The notes below the pieces were generated by a model, which was not told the origin of the DNA, did not search any database, and worked only from the letters and a program-made list of their open reading frames with translations. Shown piece by piece: positions 24,798 through 33,309 of a DNA stretch of 64,000 nucleotides. This DNA comes from Lysobacter_K sp043738095 (GTDB lineage: Bacteria > Pseudomonadota > Gammaproteobacteria > Xanthomonadales > Xanthomonadaceae). The position numbers and the translations under genes were made by a program. Each line of letters opens with the position of its first letter. Within the stretch, counting starts at the first letter, position 1. The stretch is taken from the NCBI GenBank assembly GCA_043738095.1, contig JAYSZI010000067.1, positions 62,001-126,000 of the forward strand. Reading direction: 5' to 3'.

Positions 24798-24902
24798 GGC
24801 AGTCGTCGTCCCCGCAACACGCGGGTGCAGCGACCCAGTATTGCCAGCAAGATGCTGGATGTCCGCTAACGCGGGATACGACCCAACAGGAGCCAGACCG
24901 AC

Positions 24903-25592
24903 ATGTCCACGCTAGTCAGCATCCGTAACCTGCATAAGACCTACCAGCGCGGCCCGGAAAAGGTCGACGTGCTGCATGGCCTCGACATCGACATCGACAA
25001 GGGCGATTTCGCCGCGCTGATGGGGCCGTCCGGCTCCGGCAAGACCACCCTGCTCAACCTGATCGGTGGACTCGACTCACCGACCTCCGGCCAGATCGAA
25101 GTCGCCGGCCAGCGCATTGACGCCATGAGCTCGGGCCAACTCTCGCATTGGCGCAGCAACCACGTCGGATTCGTGTTCCAGTTCTACAACCTGATGCCGA
25201 CGCTGAGCGCGCAGAAGAATGTCGAACTGCCACTGCTGCTGACGAAACTATCGGCGGCGCAACGCAAGCGAAACGCGGAGATAGCGCTCGAACTGGTCGG
25301 CCTGAAGGATCGCGGCAGGCATCGTCCGTCGGAACTGTCCGGTGGCCAGCAGCAGCGCGTGGCGATCGCGCGCGCGATCGTGTCCGATCCGACCCTGCTG
25401 ATCTGCGACGAACCCACCGGCGATCTCGACCGGCAGTCGGCGGAGGAGATCCTCACGCTGATGCAGATGCTCAACCGCGAGCACGGCAAGACCATCGTGA
25501 TGGTCACGCACGATCCGAAGGCCGCCGAGTACGCCACGCACACCCTGCACCTCGACAAGGGCACGCTGGTCGAACAACTGCAGCACGCCTGA
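24903..25592 (+). CDS. MacB/LolD-like ABC transporter ATP-binding protein
   Basis: A 229-residue ATPase with Walker A GPSGSGKTTLL (about 40-50), Q-loop QFYNLMPTL, signature LSGGQQQRVAIARA, Walker B LLICDEPTGDLD and the H-loop MVTHDP. The family works with FtsX-fold permeases as a mechanotransmission pump, using the adaptor encoded upstream. A ribosome site (ACAGGAG) lies about 10 nt before the ATG. The gap to the adaptor gene is 105 bp, and the first permease follows 13 bp downstream. Confidence 0.92.
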   Translation: MSTLVSIRNLHKTYQRGPEKVDVLHGLDIDIDKGDFAALMGPSGSGKTTLLNLIGGLDSPTSGQIEVAGQRIDAMSSGQLSHWRSNHVGFVFQFYNLMPTLSAQKNVELPLLLTKLSAAQRKRNAEIALELVGLKDRGRHRPSELSGGQQQRVAIARAIVSDPTLLICDEPTGDLDRQSAEEILTLMQMLNREHGKTIVMVTHDPKAAEYATHTLHLDKGTLVEQLQHA

Positions 25593-25605
25593 CGGGAGCA
25601 ATGCG

Positions 25606-26766
25606 ATGAAATACCTGCACCTGATCTGGGCCGCGCTGTTCCGTAGCAAGACACGCACGCTGCTCACGCTGCTGTCGGTGATCGCGGCATTCCTGTTGTT
25701 CGGGATGCTCGACTCGGTCCGCGTGGCGTTCAATTCCGGCGGCGACGTCACCGGTGCCAATCGGATGGTGACTGCCTCGCGGCTGTCGCTTACCCAGATG
25801 CTGCCGTATAGCCTCGACCCGCAGATCAAGGCCGTGCCCGGGGTCAAGAAGGCCTCTTTCGCGGCGTGGTTCGGCGGCATCTATCAGGATCCGAAGAATT
25901 TCTTCCCGAATTTCTCGGTCGGCCCTGGCTATCTCGACCTGTACCCGGAATTCACGCTGTCCACCGAGCAGCGCAAGGCATGGGAGGCCGATCGCACCGG
26001 CGCCCTCGTCGGCGAGACGCTGGCGAAGAAGTACGGCTGGAAGGTCGGCGACACCATCCCTCTGCAGGCGACGATCTTCCCGACCAAGGGCAGCAACGAC
26101 TGGTCGTTCAAGCTGCGCGGCATCTTCCGGATCGACGACGAGAAGCGCAAAGGCCAGGAACAGATGCTGCTGTTCCACTGGAACTATTTCGACGAGTCCA
26201 ATGACTTCGTCAAGGGTCGCGTCGGCTGGTACATCGTGCAGCTCGACAGCGCCGGCTCGGCCAATCGCGTCTCGCACGCTATCGACGCGCTGTCGGCCAA
26301 CTCCGACCACGAGACCAAAACCCAGACCGAGGAAGCCTTCAACCAAGGCTTTGCAAAGCAGATCGGCGACATTGGCCTCATCGTCACCGCGATCATGGCA
26401 GCGGTTTTCTTCACTCTGCTGCTGCTGACCGGCAACACGATGGCGCAGGCCGTGCGCGAACGCATCCCGGAGCTCGCGGTGCTGAAGACGATTGGATTCA
26501 GTAATCGCAGCGTGCTGTGGCTACTGCTGACCGAATCCGTGCTGCTGGTGGTACTCGGCGGGCTGATTGGGCTCGGCCTCGCGCCGTTGCTGATGAAAGC
26601 GGCGGTGAAGGCGAGCGGCGGATTCATCCAGCTGCCGTCAGGTTTGCCGGCCGAAACCATCGCGATCGGTTTGGTGCTGATGCTCGCTTTCGGTGTGCTC
26701 GCCGGCCTGTTGCCGGCGTTGCGCGGCATGCGCCTGAACATCGTCGACGCCCTCGCCGGCCGCTGA
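25606..26766 (+). CDS. FtsX/MacB-like ABC permease, first copy
   Basis: A 386-residue permease: one helix near the N-terminus (about 15-35), a large periplasmic domain (about 45-255), then three C-terminal helices (about 262-285, 305-335, 350-375), the FtsX-like fold. The coupling segment RERIPELAVLKTIGFSNRSVLW is conserved in this family. It lies between the ATPase (13 bp before) and a second permease (13 bp after). The two permeases are different in sequence, so they probably form a heterodimer with two copies of the single ATPase. Confidence 0.9.
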   Translation: MKYLHLIWAALFRSKTRTLLTLLSVIAAFLLFGMLDSVRVAFNSGGDVTGANRMVTASRLSLTQMLPYSLDPQIKAVPGVKKASFAAWFGGIYQDPKNFFPNFSVGPGYLDLYPEFTLSTEQRKAWEADRTGALVGETLAKKYGWKVGDTIPLQATIFPTKGSNDWSFKLRGIFRIDDEKRKGQEQMLLFHWNYFDESNDFVKGRVGWYIVQLDSAGSANRVSHAIDALSANSDHETKTQTEEAFNQGFAKQIGDIGLIVTAIMAAVFFTLLLLTGNTMAQAVRERIPELAVLKTIGFSNRSVLWLLLTESVLLVVLGGLIGLGLAPLLMKAAVKASGGFIQLPSGLPAETIAIGLVLMLAFGVLAGLLPALRGMRLNIVDALAGR

Positions 26767-26779
26767 CTGGAGAATCGCA

Positions 26780-28096
26780 ATGAAGCGCACCAAGAACTTC
26801 CTCATCTCGTTCGGCATCCTGCTCCTACTCGTCGCCGGTCTCGTGATCTGGGCGATGCTGCCGTGGTGGGGGGTGCTCGCCCTCGCGGTGCTCCTGGCCT
26901 TGTGGCTGCTGCTCACGCGCACCGGTGCGCTCGCGCTGGCAGCGACCAGCATCGGCATCGCCGGCCTGCCGCAACGCTGGGGTGCGTCGTCGGTGATCGT
27001 GATAGGCATCGCGGGCGTGGTCGGCGTGCTGGTCGCGATGCTCGCGATGGGCGAAGGCTTCAAGGCCACGCTCGACAACACCGGCAGCGAAGGCACCGCG
27101 ATCGTGCTGCGCGGCGGTTCGCAGGCCGAGACCAATTCGGTGATCACCCGCGACCAGCTACCCCTGATCTCCGCGCTCGCCGGCATCGCCAAGGGCGCCG
27201 ACGGCCGCCCGGTCTCGTCGCCGGAGTTGTCGCAGGTGGTGAACCTGCCGAGCAAGGCCGATGGCACCGATGCCAACGTGCAGTTCCGCGGCGTCAATCC
27301 GACCGCGTGGGAATTGCGTCCACAGGTGAAGATCATCGAAGGTCGCAAATTCGGCGCGGGTATGCGCGAGATCACCGTCGGCCGCGGTGCTCAGCGGCAG
27401 TTCGCCGGCCTCGAAGTCGGCAAGCAGCTGAGGCTTGCGAACCAGGCGTGGCGGATCGTCGGCGTGTTCGAATCGGGCGACTCGCACGAGTCCGAATTGT
27501 GGGCCGACGCCGACGTGCTCGGGCCCGCGTACAACCGCCAGGCGTTCCAGTCGGTGACGGTGAAACTGGCGGGCAAGAATGGCTTCAAACAGCTAAAAGC
27601 GGCGCTGGCCGCCGACCCGCGCCTGAAGCTCGACGTTTCCACCACGCGCGACTACTACGCCAAGCAGTCAGAAGGCTTGACCAAGCTGATCCGGGCGCTC
27701 GGCGTCGTGATCGGCACGATCATGGCGATTGGCGCCGTGTTCGGTGCATTGAACTCCATGTACGCCGCCGTCGCGGGGCGCGCGCGGGAGATCGCCACGA
27801 TGCGAGCGCTCGGCTTCCGCGGCTTGCCCGTGGTCACGGCTGTGATGCTCGAGACGATGCTGCTGGCATTCGTCGGAGGCCTGCTCGGCGCACTGGTGGC
27901 ATGGCTGATGTTCAATGGCCACACCGTATCGACCTTGGGCAACAATTTCAGCCAGGTGGTGTTCCAGTTCCGCGTCTCGCCGGCGCTGTTGTGGACCGGC
28001 CTGAAATGGGCACTCGGCATCGGCTTGGTGGGCGGCTTGTTTCCGGCATTGCGTGCGGCGCGGGTGCCCGTGACCGAGGCCTTGCGCGCGGCGTAA
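26780..28096 (+). CDS. FtsX/MacB-like ABC permease, second copy
   Basis: A 438-residue permease with two or three N-terminal helices (about 10-90, including a doubled hydrophobic hairpin not seen in the first copy), a periplasmic domain, and three C-terminal helices. The coupling segment GRAREIATMRALGFRGLPVVTA matches the FtsX fold. It ends the rightward adaptor-ATPase-permease-permease operon; ACTGGAGAATCGC precedes its ATG. A strong stem-loop lies 13 bp after its stop. The substrate is not inferable; macrolide, lipoprotein or peptide efflux are all found in the family. Confidence 0.9.
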   Translation: MKRTKNFLISFGILLLLVAGLVIWAMLPWWGVLALAVLLALWLLLTRTGALALAATSIGIAGLPQRWGASSVIVIGIAGVVGVLVAMLAMGEGFKATLDNTGSEGTAIVLRGGSQAETNSVITRDQLPLISALAGIAKGADGRPVSSPELSQVVNLPSKADGTDANVQFRGVNPTAWELRPQVKIIEGRKFGAGMREITVGRGAQRQFAGLEVGKQLRLANQAWRIVGVFESGDSHESELWADADVLGPAYNRQAFQSVTVKLAGKNGFKQLKAALAADPRLKLDVSTTRDYYAKQSEGLTKLIRALGVVIGTIMAIGAVFGALNSMYAAVAGRAREIATMRALGFRGLPVVTAVMLETMLLAFVGGLLGALVAWLMFNGHTVSTLGNNFSQVVFQFRVSPALLWTGLKWALGIGLVGGLFPALRAARVPVTEALRAA

Positions 28097-28108
28097 TGCA
28101 CGCGGGTG

Positions 28109-28140
28109 TGGATACGCAAGCCGCTCTGGTTGCGTATCCA
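28109..28140. terminator. Stem-loop between convergent genes
   Basis: TGGATACGCAA and TTGCGTATCCA form a perfect 11-bp stem around a 10-nt loop, placed between the stop codons of the permease (28096) and the DinB gene (28154). No T-run follows on either strand, so it may act as a bidirectional or Rho-assisted terminator, or protect 3' ends. Confidence 0.5.
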
Positions 28141-28153
28141 TCGCGAAGAAGGC

Positions 28154-28669
28154 TCAGCCTGCTGCTGGCGTGCGCGCGGCGTCGATCTTGCCGAGCAACC
28201 ACTGCAACCCCGCCAGGTGTTGCTGGTCGTGGCTGCACAGGTAATGCACCAGGCCGCGCAATGTCACCGGGCCGTAGTCCTCGAACACGGCAGGGCGCGC
28301 GAGCTGCGCCTCGCTGAGGCCGGCGATGAGGTTTACCGTATGGGCGCGCGCTTCACGGAACGCCGCGAGCACCTCGGCCGCATGGGCACCGGCGTAGTTG
28401 CGCTGCCTCGCCAGGGCCTCGCTGCCGAGGTCGGGCAAAAACGGATTGGTTTCACCCAACGTGCGTTGGAAGCGGACGTGATAGCCGTCGATCTCGACGT
28501 CGTGCACGTGGCAGACCTGCTCGATCGCGGTGAACGATTCGCTCGGGATGCCGTCCCAGCTTGGCGGCGCCCATTGCGTGAATTGTGCGGGAAAGGCGGC
28601 GTAATGCGCTTCCAGCTGCAGCGGAAAGAGCGCGAGCGCGTTGAGGGTGGTGCTGTTGATGGCAGGCAT
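28154..28669 (-). CDS. DinB-family protein
   Basis: A 171-residue four-helix-bundle protein of the DinB/YfiT-like superfamily. Candidate metal-binding histidines are in QVCHVHDVEIDGYH (near 50-62) and HYLCSHDQQHLAGL (near 142-155). Family members are metal-dependent thiol or bacillithiol transferases in Firmicutes; in proteobacteria the role is mostly unknown. The open frame begins at 28744, but the ATG at 28669 fits the family start and has a GGAA upstream. It lies 76 bp after rarD on the same strand. Confidence 0.82.
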   Translation of the reverse strand: MPAINSTTLNALALFPLQLEAHYAAFPAQFTQWAPPSWDGIPSESFTAIEQVCHVHDVEIDGYHVRFQRTLGETNPFLPDLGSEALARQRNYAGAHAAEVLAAFREARAHTVNLIAGLSEAQLARPAVFEDYGPVTLRGLVHYLCSHDQQHLAGLQWLLGKIDAARTPAAG

Positions 28670-28745
28670 CGGTGGAATTTTCCAACGTGGGGCGAGTGTC
28701 AGGTCACCGGTTGGCGCCGTCATGGGCAGCAGCGTCCGCGTCATG

Positions 28746-29651
28746 TCACGCGGCCGCTAGCGCCGGACGCCGCGCGCGCCGCAAACCATCGAGCGCGAAG
28801 ATCGCCAGCGCGACCCAGATAAAGGCGAAGCCAAACGCGCGCTCGCGATCGAACGCCTCGTGGAACACGAACACGCCGAGCAGGAACTGCAGCGTCGGCG
28901 CGATGTACTGCATCAGGCCGATCACCGACAACGGCACCCGACGCACCGCATAGGCAAATCCAATCAACGGCAGCGCGGTCAGCGCGCCGGCGAGGATCAG
29001 CAGCAGATCCAGCTGCAGGCCCCAGCCCGCGCCGAACCCGCCCAGGCCGTTCGCCTCGCCCCACAGCATCACGGCCAGCGCTGGCACGAACAGGTAGACG
29101 CTTTCCACGCCGAGGCCGGGAATCGATTCGACCGCGACCAATTTTCGGATCAGTCCGTACAGCGCGAACGAGGCCGCCAGCGCCAGCGCGATCCACGGCA
29201 AACGCCCGTAGTCGTACGTCAGCCAGAGCACGCCCGCGGTCGCAATCGCGACCGATAACCACTGCGTCCGGTTCAACCGCTCGCGCAGGAACGCGGTGCC
29301 GATCACGACGTTGAGCAGCGGATTGATGAAGTAACCCAGGCTGCTTTCGATCACGTGGCCGGCATTGACCGCCCAGATGTACAGGCCCCAGTTGAACGCG
29401 ATCAACACGCCGCTGAGCGCGAGCATCGATGCCACCCGCGGCTTGGCCACGGCATCGCGCAGCCAGCCGCGGCCGTGTTGCCATAGCAGCCAAGCCACGA
29501 CCAGCACCGCGCTCCAGACGATGCGGTGCACGACGATCTGCAGCGACGGCACCGCCTTGAGCAGATGCCAGTACAACGGCATCACCCCCCACAGCACGAA
29601 CGAGCCGGCCGCGACCCAGAGCCCGCGCCGATCGATCGCTCCCGTGGTCAT
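28746..29651 (-). CDS. rarD: RarD-type EamA permease
   Basis: A 301-residue inner-membrane protein with about ten helices in two EamA repeats. The N-terminus has the GLWVAAGSFVLWGVMPLYW segment, and SSLGYFINPLLNVVIG in the middle is diagnostic of the RarD branch of the drug/metabolite transporter superfamily. RarD is annotated as a chloramphenicol-sensitivity protein in E. coli; physiological substrates are uncertain. Its start overlaps the stop of the upstream EamA gene by 4 bp (29648-29651). Confidence 0.88.
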   Translation of the reverse strand: MTTGAIDRRGLWVAAGSFVLWGVMPLYWHLLKAVPSLQIVVHRIVWSAVLVVAWLLWQHGRGWLRDAVAKPRVASMLALSGVLIAFNWGLYIWAVNAGHVIESSLGYFINPLLNVVIGTAFLRERLNRTQWLSVAIATAGVLWLTYDYGRLPWIALALAASFALYGLIRKLVAVESIPGLGVESVYLFVPALAVMLWGEANGLGGFGAGWGLQLDLLLILAGALTALPLIGFAYAVRRVPLSVIGLMQYIAPTLQFLLGVFVFHEAFDRERAFGFAFIWVALAIFALDGLRRARRPALAAA

Positions 29652-30586
29652 GCCGCCGGCTCCGTCGGAGTTGGTGGCACGGCGGGCTGCGCGTTGCGCG
29701 TTTTTGCCATCGTGATGATCACCACGCCGACGAGAATCACCGCCATCGCGCCGATATCGTGACGGGTGAAATGCTCGCCGCCGAGCCAGGCGCCGAACAG
29801 CACCGCGATCGGCGGATTGACGTAGGCATAGCTGGTCGCGAGCGCCGGACGCACGTGGTGCAGCAGCCAGATGTACGCGGTGAACCCGAAGATCGAGCCG
29901 GCCACGACCAGGTACAGCAGCGCCGCAGTTGCCCCGGCTGTGGGCACGGCGCTGATGCGCTCACCGGTGACCAGCGCCGCGCCGAGCATCCACGCGCTGC
30001 CGGTCAGCATCTGCGCGCTCGCGGCCATGAACGGCTCGGGCAGGTCCTGATCGCGGCTCCAGATCGAGCCCCAGGCCCACGCGATCGGGGCGATGATCAG
30101 GCACACCAGGCCGAGCGGGGACGACGCCAGTTCGCCGCCTGCGCTGAGCCAGATCACGCCGAGGAAGCCGATGATCAGGCCGAGCCATTCGAGCCTAGCC
30201 GGGTGCCGCCCGCGCAGCATCGCGAACACCCCGGCGAACAGCGGCATCGACGCCACCGCAATCGCCGCGAGGCCGGAACCGACCTCGGTCTCGGCCAGGT
30301 TCACCAAGCCGTTGGACAGCAGCACCATCCAGATCGACAGCACCGTGAGCGTGCGCCACTGCTTTGCCGTCGGCGGCTTCACCCCGCGCCAGCGCAGCAC
30401 CGCGTACATCAGCGCGCCGGCCAGGGCCATGCGGATCGCGCCGAGCAGGAATGGCGGGTAGCTCTCGAGTGCAAAGCGGATCGCGAGGTAGGTCGACCCC
30501 CACAGCACATACACCGATGCCAGCGCCAACGCGATGGCAAGGCCGGCCGGGGCGGCGCGGGTTACGGCGGTCGTCGCAGTGCTCAT
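29648..30586 (-). CDS. EamA-family (DMT superfamily) exporter, YedA-like
   Basis: A 312-residue protein with about ten hydrophobic helices. SVYVLWGSTYLAIRFALE at the N-terminus and TSYAYVNPPIAVLFGAWLGGE near the end are hallmarks of the YedA/RhaT-like EamA exporters, which often remove amino acids or toxic metabolites. The ATG at 30586 is 162 bp from the divergent Lrp/AsnC gene, an arrangement commonly seen when an Lrp-type regulator controls an exporter. rarD follows with a 4-bp overlap. Confidence 0.88.
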   Translation of the reverse strand: MSTATTAVTRAAPAGLAIALALASVYVLWGSTYLAIRFALESYPPFLLGAIRMALAGALMYAVLRWRGVKPPTAKQWRTLTVLSIWMVLLSNGLVNLAETEVGSGLAAIAVASMPLFAGVFAMLRGRHPARLEWLGLIIGFLGVIWLSAGGELASSPLGLVCLIIAPIAWAWGSIWSRDQDLPEPFMAASAQMLTGSAWMLGAALVTGERISAVPTAGATAALLYLVVAGSIFGFTAYIWLLHHVRPALATSYAYVNPPIAVLFGAWLGGEHFTRHDIGAMAVILVGVVIITMAKTRNAQPAVPPTPTEPAA

Positions 30587-30748
30587 GGGGCGAGTTTCCG
30601 GTGGACTGACAAGAGACAGCGAACGCGCGTCATGGCGTGGTTGCGCAGCTTTCGCGCCGGCAGGGAAACTCCGTGCGCAGTAGCACAGCCTAGCGAGGCG
30701 GCGAGCATTGCAATTGATTATTCATGCGCAACAACGCAAAAATATTGC

Positions 30749-31252
30749 ATGAGCGCCGCGCCCACCCTCGACGAGTTCGACCACCGTCTGCTTGAGTTGC
30801 TGCAGCGCGATGCCGCCACCACCCTTACCACGCTCGGCGACGCCGTCGGCCTGTCCGCGAGCGCGGTGCAGCGCCGCCTCACTCGCTACCGCGCCAGCGG
30901 CCTATTGCGCCAAGTCGCGGTGCTTGATCCGGCGCGGCTGCCGGGCACCACGCTGGCGACGGTACTGGTCGCAATGGAGCGCGAGTCCGCCAAGCGCCAC
31001 GCGCAGTTCTGCGCCCGCATGCGCGCTGCGCCGGAGGTGCAGCAGTGCTACGTACTCGCCGGGGATTGGGATTATCTGGTGGTCCTCGCTACCAACGGCG
31101 TCGCCCACTGCCGCGAAGTGGCCGAGCGCTTGTTCAGCGACGAAGGCGGGGTCAAGCGTTACGAAACCCGGCTGGTGTTCGACGTGGTCAAGCAGGGGCT
31201 GAACTTGCCGACTCGCGTGCCGACGCGCCGTAAGAGAAGTCCGGCTGCGTAG
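30749..31252 (+). CDS. Lrp/AsnC family transcriptional regulator
   Basis: A 167-residue regulator. The N-terminal winged helix-turn-helix includes TLTTLGDAVGLSASAVQRRL (about 24-43). The C-terminal RAM ligand-binding domain includes VQQCYVLAGDWDYLVVLAT, with the conserved Gly-Asp-Asp/Trp-Asp-Tyr effector turn. The frame extends far upstream, but the ATG at 30749 is the only start that fits the family. The upstream AT-rich stretch has TTGCAATTGATTATTCATGC followed by GCAA, a TTGC/GCAA inverted pair that may be its own operator between it and the divergent EamA gene. Confidence 0.9.
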   Translation: MSAAPTLDEFDHRLLELLQRDAATTLTTLGDAVGLSASAVQRRLTRYRASGLLRQVAVLDPARLPGTTLATVLVAMERESAKRHAQFCARMRAAPEVQQCYVLAGDWDYLVVLATNGVAHCREVAERLFSDEGGVKRYETRLVFDVVKQGLNLPTRVPTRRKRSPAA

Positions 31253-31575
31253 CGACGGAGTCGGCACGGCGGCTAGCGCGCCGGGCGCAATGCAGAACGA
31301 AGTGCGGCACCCGTTGAACGGGGTACCGGCGCCGCCATTAAAGATGAAGCCCGACTGCGTAGTGCCGGGCGCTGCTTCGCCGCTCTGCGCGTCGCGCGGG
31401 GAAGTTGCGCCGCCGAGCAGAGCTCGGTACCAGACCGAAGCGAGCCCGACGCCACGCAATGAACGAACCCCTAGAGGTAAGCGCTGCTCGTCCGCTCTCG
31501 GTCTTCGCGGCTAGTTGCGGTGCCGTGCCAGGCTTGGCGCCAGCACCGACGCATGTGCTGACGCAGGCAGAAAAT
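31253..31575. other. Non-coding stretch before the cassette
   Basis: About 320 bp with no credible gene and no clear promoter. It separates the Lrp gene from an attC-like site. It might be an eroded cassette or integration flank, but nothing in it is diagnostic. Confidence 0.4.
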
Positions 31576-31635
31576 GCCGACGCCTGAAATTAGGCTGAGC
31601 CGTGATGCGGATCCGGCTTGAATGCATGGTTAGGC
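31576..31635 (-). repeat. attC-like (59-base element) recombination site
   Basis: Read leftward it starts GCCTAAC (R'' form), then CATGCATTCAAGCCGGA, a spacer, CGGCTCAGCCTAATTTCAGG and ends in CGTCGGC, a degenerate R' core. GTTAGGC at 31629-31635 is the exact consensus on the + strand. The inner TTCAAGCCG/CGGCT arms copy those of classic integron cassettes such as aadA. It begins 16 bp after the acetyltransferase stop and is 60 bp long, both normal for a gene cassette. Confidence 0.65.
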
Positions 31636-31651
31636 CGCTGGCCCGCCAAGC

Positions 31652-32182
31652 TCACATTGCCATTCCCATACGAGCGACAGGCACCCGTACACCTCCTGGC
31701 AACTCGAGCTCGAAGCGGTCAAGGACCGCAAACCCAGATGCCAGATACAACGGTTCCCCGGGCAGCGTCGCCACCAACTCAAGAGCATTGAAGCCTGCTG
31801 ATCTTGATGCTGCGACACAGGCGTCCATGAGCTTACGACCCATGCCGCGACGGGCCATAGAAGGGTCAACAAAAAATGCTCGTATGCGAGCCGATTCGGT
31901 GGCTGGATCAAGGAGCGGGTCTGGACCCTTCTTGGTCTTGTCACCGCCGAACAGCGTGCGCCGCTGGCTCCAGCCACCGCAGGCGACAATGCGGCCGTCG
32001 CACTCAATGACGAAATAGGTCTGGTCCTCAATGAGTTGAGAGTCGACACCGAATACGTAGCGAGTGATCGCGGCCGCCTGCGACGGCGAGTAGTAGCCGA
32101 TGCTTAGAGCGCGGCCAGAGAGCGCAATCAGCTCCTGAAGAGCCGGGACGTCAGCATGCTGAGCGGTGCGTAGTTCCGACAT
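31652..32182 (-). CDS. GNAT-family N-acetyltransferase, probable integron gene cassette
   Basis: A 176-residue acetyl-CoA-dependent acyltransferase. The acetyl-CoA motif A is in ARIRAFFVDPSMARRGMGRKLMDAC (V/D-P then R-R-G-M-G, about 105-130). The C-terminal motif B is GFNALELVATLPGEPLYLASGF. The acceptor substrate is unknown. The ATG at 32182 is immediately preceded by a TTAGGAC cassette-edge-like sequence, and an attC-like site follows 16 bp after the stop. The GC content looks lower than the flanking genes. Together these suggest a captured gene cassette, with no integrase gene in the window. Confidence 0.85.
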   Translation of the reverse strand: MSELRTAQHADVPALQELIALSGRALSIGYYSPSQAAAITRYVFGVDSQLIEDQTYFVIECDGRIVACGGWSQRRTLFGGDKTKKGPDPLLDPATESARIRAFFVDPSMARRGMGRKLMDACVAASRSAGFNALELVATLPGEPLYLASGFAVLDRFELELPGGVRVPVARMGMAM

Positions 32183-32195
32183 GCGAGAACTCGGG

Positions 32196-32235
32196 TCCTA
32201 AGGCCTGACTGCGTAAAAGCATGGCCTGTTTAGGG
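32196..32235. repeat. Imperfect inverted repeat upstream of the cassette gene
   Basis: CCTAAGGCC and GGCCTGTTTAGG form an imperfect hairpin around a 17-nt loop. CCTAA...TTAGG arms and position suggest a second, eroded attC-like site or the cassette junction. The match to core consensus is weak. Confidence 0.3.
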
Positions 32236-32282
32236 GATGGTTGCAGGCCAAGTAGAAACCGGCATGGCCACGCCCTGCCGTA

Positions 32283-33143
32283 TTACGCCGCCCGCTCGCG
32301 CTGCAGCACGTGCTGCTTGAGCGGCAGGCCCCAGCGGTAGCCGCCGAGCGAGCCGTCGCCGCGGATCACGCGGTGGCACGGCACCACGATTGCGACCTTG
32401 TTGCTCGCGCAGGCGCTGGCGACCGCGCGCGCGGCGCGCGGCGCGCCGAGTTGCGCGGCGAGTTCGGTGTAGCTGCGGGTCTGGCCGGCGGGAATCTTCA
32501 TCAACGCGTCCCACACGCGCTTCTGGAACGCGGTGCCGATTAGATCCAGCGCCACCGTCGCGCGCTTGCCGGCCAGCGACTCGGCCACCGCCCGCAATTT
32601 GGGCGCAAGAAATTCGTCGCACCCGGCATCGACGCGCTCCAGCGTCGCGCGCGGGAATTCGTGCCGCAGTTTGCCTTCGAGCGCGCTCGCGTCGTCGCCG
32701 AGTTCAACCATGCACACGCCGCGCGTGGTCGCCGCCACCAGCGCCGGGCCCAGCGCGGTGTCGGCGAGACTCCAACGGATCTGCTCGCCGGCGCCACCGG
32801 CGCGGTAGCGGGCCGGCGTCATGCCGAGCTTGACCGCGCCGTCCTCGTACACGCGCGACGGTGAGCCGTAGCCGGCGTCGTACAGCGCGGCGGCGACCTC
32901 GACGCCCTCGCGCAAGCCAGACCGCAACGCGCCGAGCTTGCGCTGGGCGAGGTACTCCGCCGGGCTCAGGCCGTAGCGCGCGGCAAACGTGCGTTGCAGG
33001 TGCGAGGCGCTGAGGCCGACCGCGAGGGCGAGTTCGGCCAGGGTCGGCTCGCCACTTTCGAGCAGCGAGCGCGCGTGCTCGAGCTTGTCGCGAGCGCCAG
33101 CGGTGGGCTCGACGGCAACGGCGGTGGGGTCGACGGAGTGCAT
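32283..33143 (-). CDS. AraC-type regulator fused to O6-alkylguanine-DNA methyltransferase (Ada-like, lacking the Ada zinc domain)
   Basis: A 286-residue fusion. Residues about 20-115 are an AraC helix-turn-helix pair (TLAELALAVGLSASHLQRTF). Residues about 120-286 are the methyltransferase: acceptor C256 in VPCHRVI, the GTAFQKRVWDALMKIPAGQT helix and the SLGGYRWGLPLKQ loop. It removes O6-alkyl groups from guanine by suicidal transfer. E. coli Ada also has an N-terminal zinc methylphosphotriester domain that switches on transcription; here only about 18 residues precede the AraC part, so that sensor is absent. The start is the ATG at 33143, with no better upstream option. Confidence 0.9.
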   Translation of the reverse strand: MHSVDPTAVAVEPTAGARDKLEHARSLLESGEPTLAELALAVGLSASHLQRTFAARYGLSPAEYLAQRKLGALRSGLREGVEVAAALYDAGYGSPSRVYEDGAVKLGMTPARYRAGGAGEQIRWSLADTALGPALVAATTRGVCMVELGDDASALEGKLRHEFPRATLERVDAGCDEFLAPKLRAVAESLAGKRATVALDLIGTAFQKRVWDALMKIPAGQTRSYTELAAQLGAPRAARAVASACASNKVAIVVPCHRVIRGDGSLGGYRWGLPLKQHVLQRERAA

Positions 33144-33157
33144 GGCCTAAAGCGTAA

Positions 33158-33177
33158 CGGGCACCCGAGGGTGCCCG
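33158..33177 (-). terminator. Hairpin between prc and the Ada-like gene
   Basis: CGGGCACCC/GGGTGCCCG is a perfect 9-bp inverted repeat with a 2-nt centre, effectively an 8-bp stem with a CTCG loop. Read leftward it precedes TTACGCTTT. It may end the prc transcript or attenuate the Ada-like gene 15 bp on; no strong T-run is seen. Confidence 0.4.
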
Positions 33178-33309
33178 CTATCCGATTCTTGCGTTGGTCT
33201 GCCGTCCCGAGCGAAGCGCGTCTGCAACCGCCCCGGAAACTTCATGGATCCCAGTGGACCTCAGCTGCCGCGGACGGCCCGTCCGCGATTCGCGATCCCG
33301 GACCCATCC

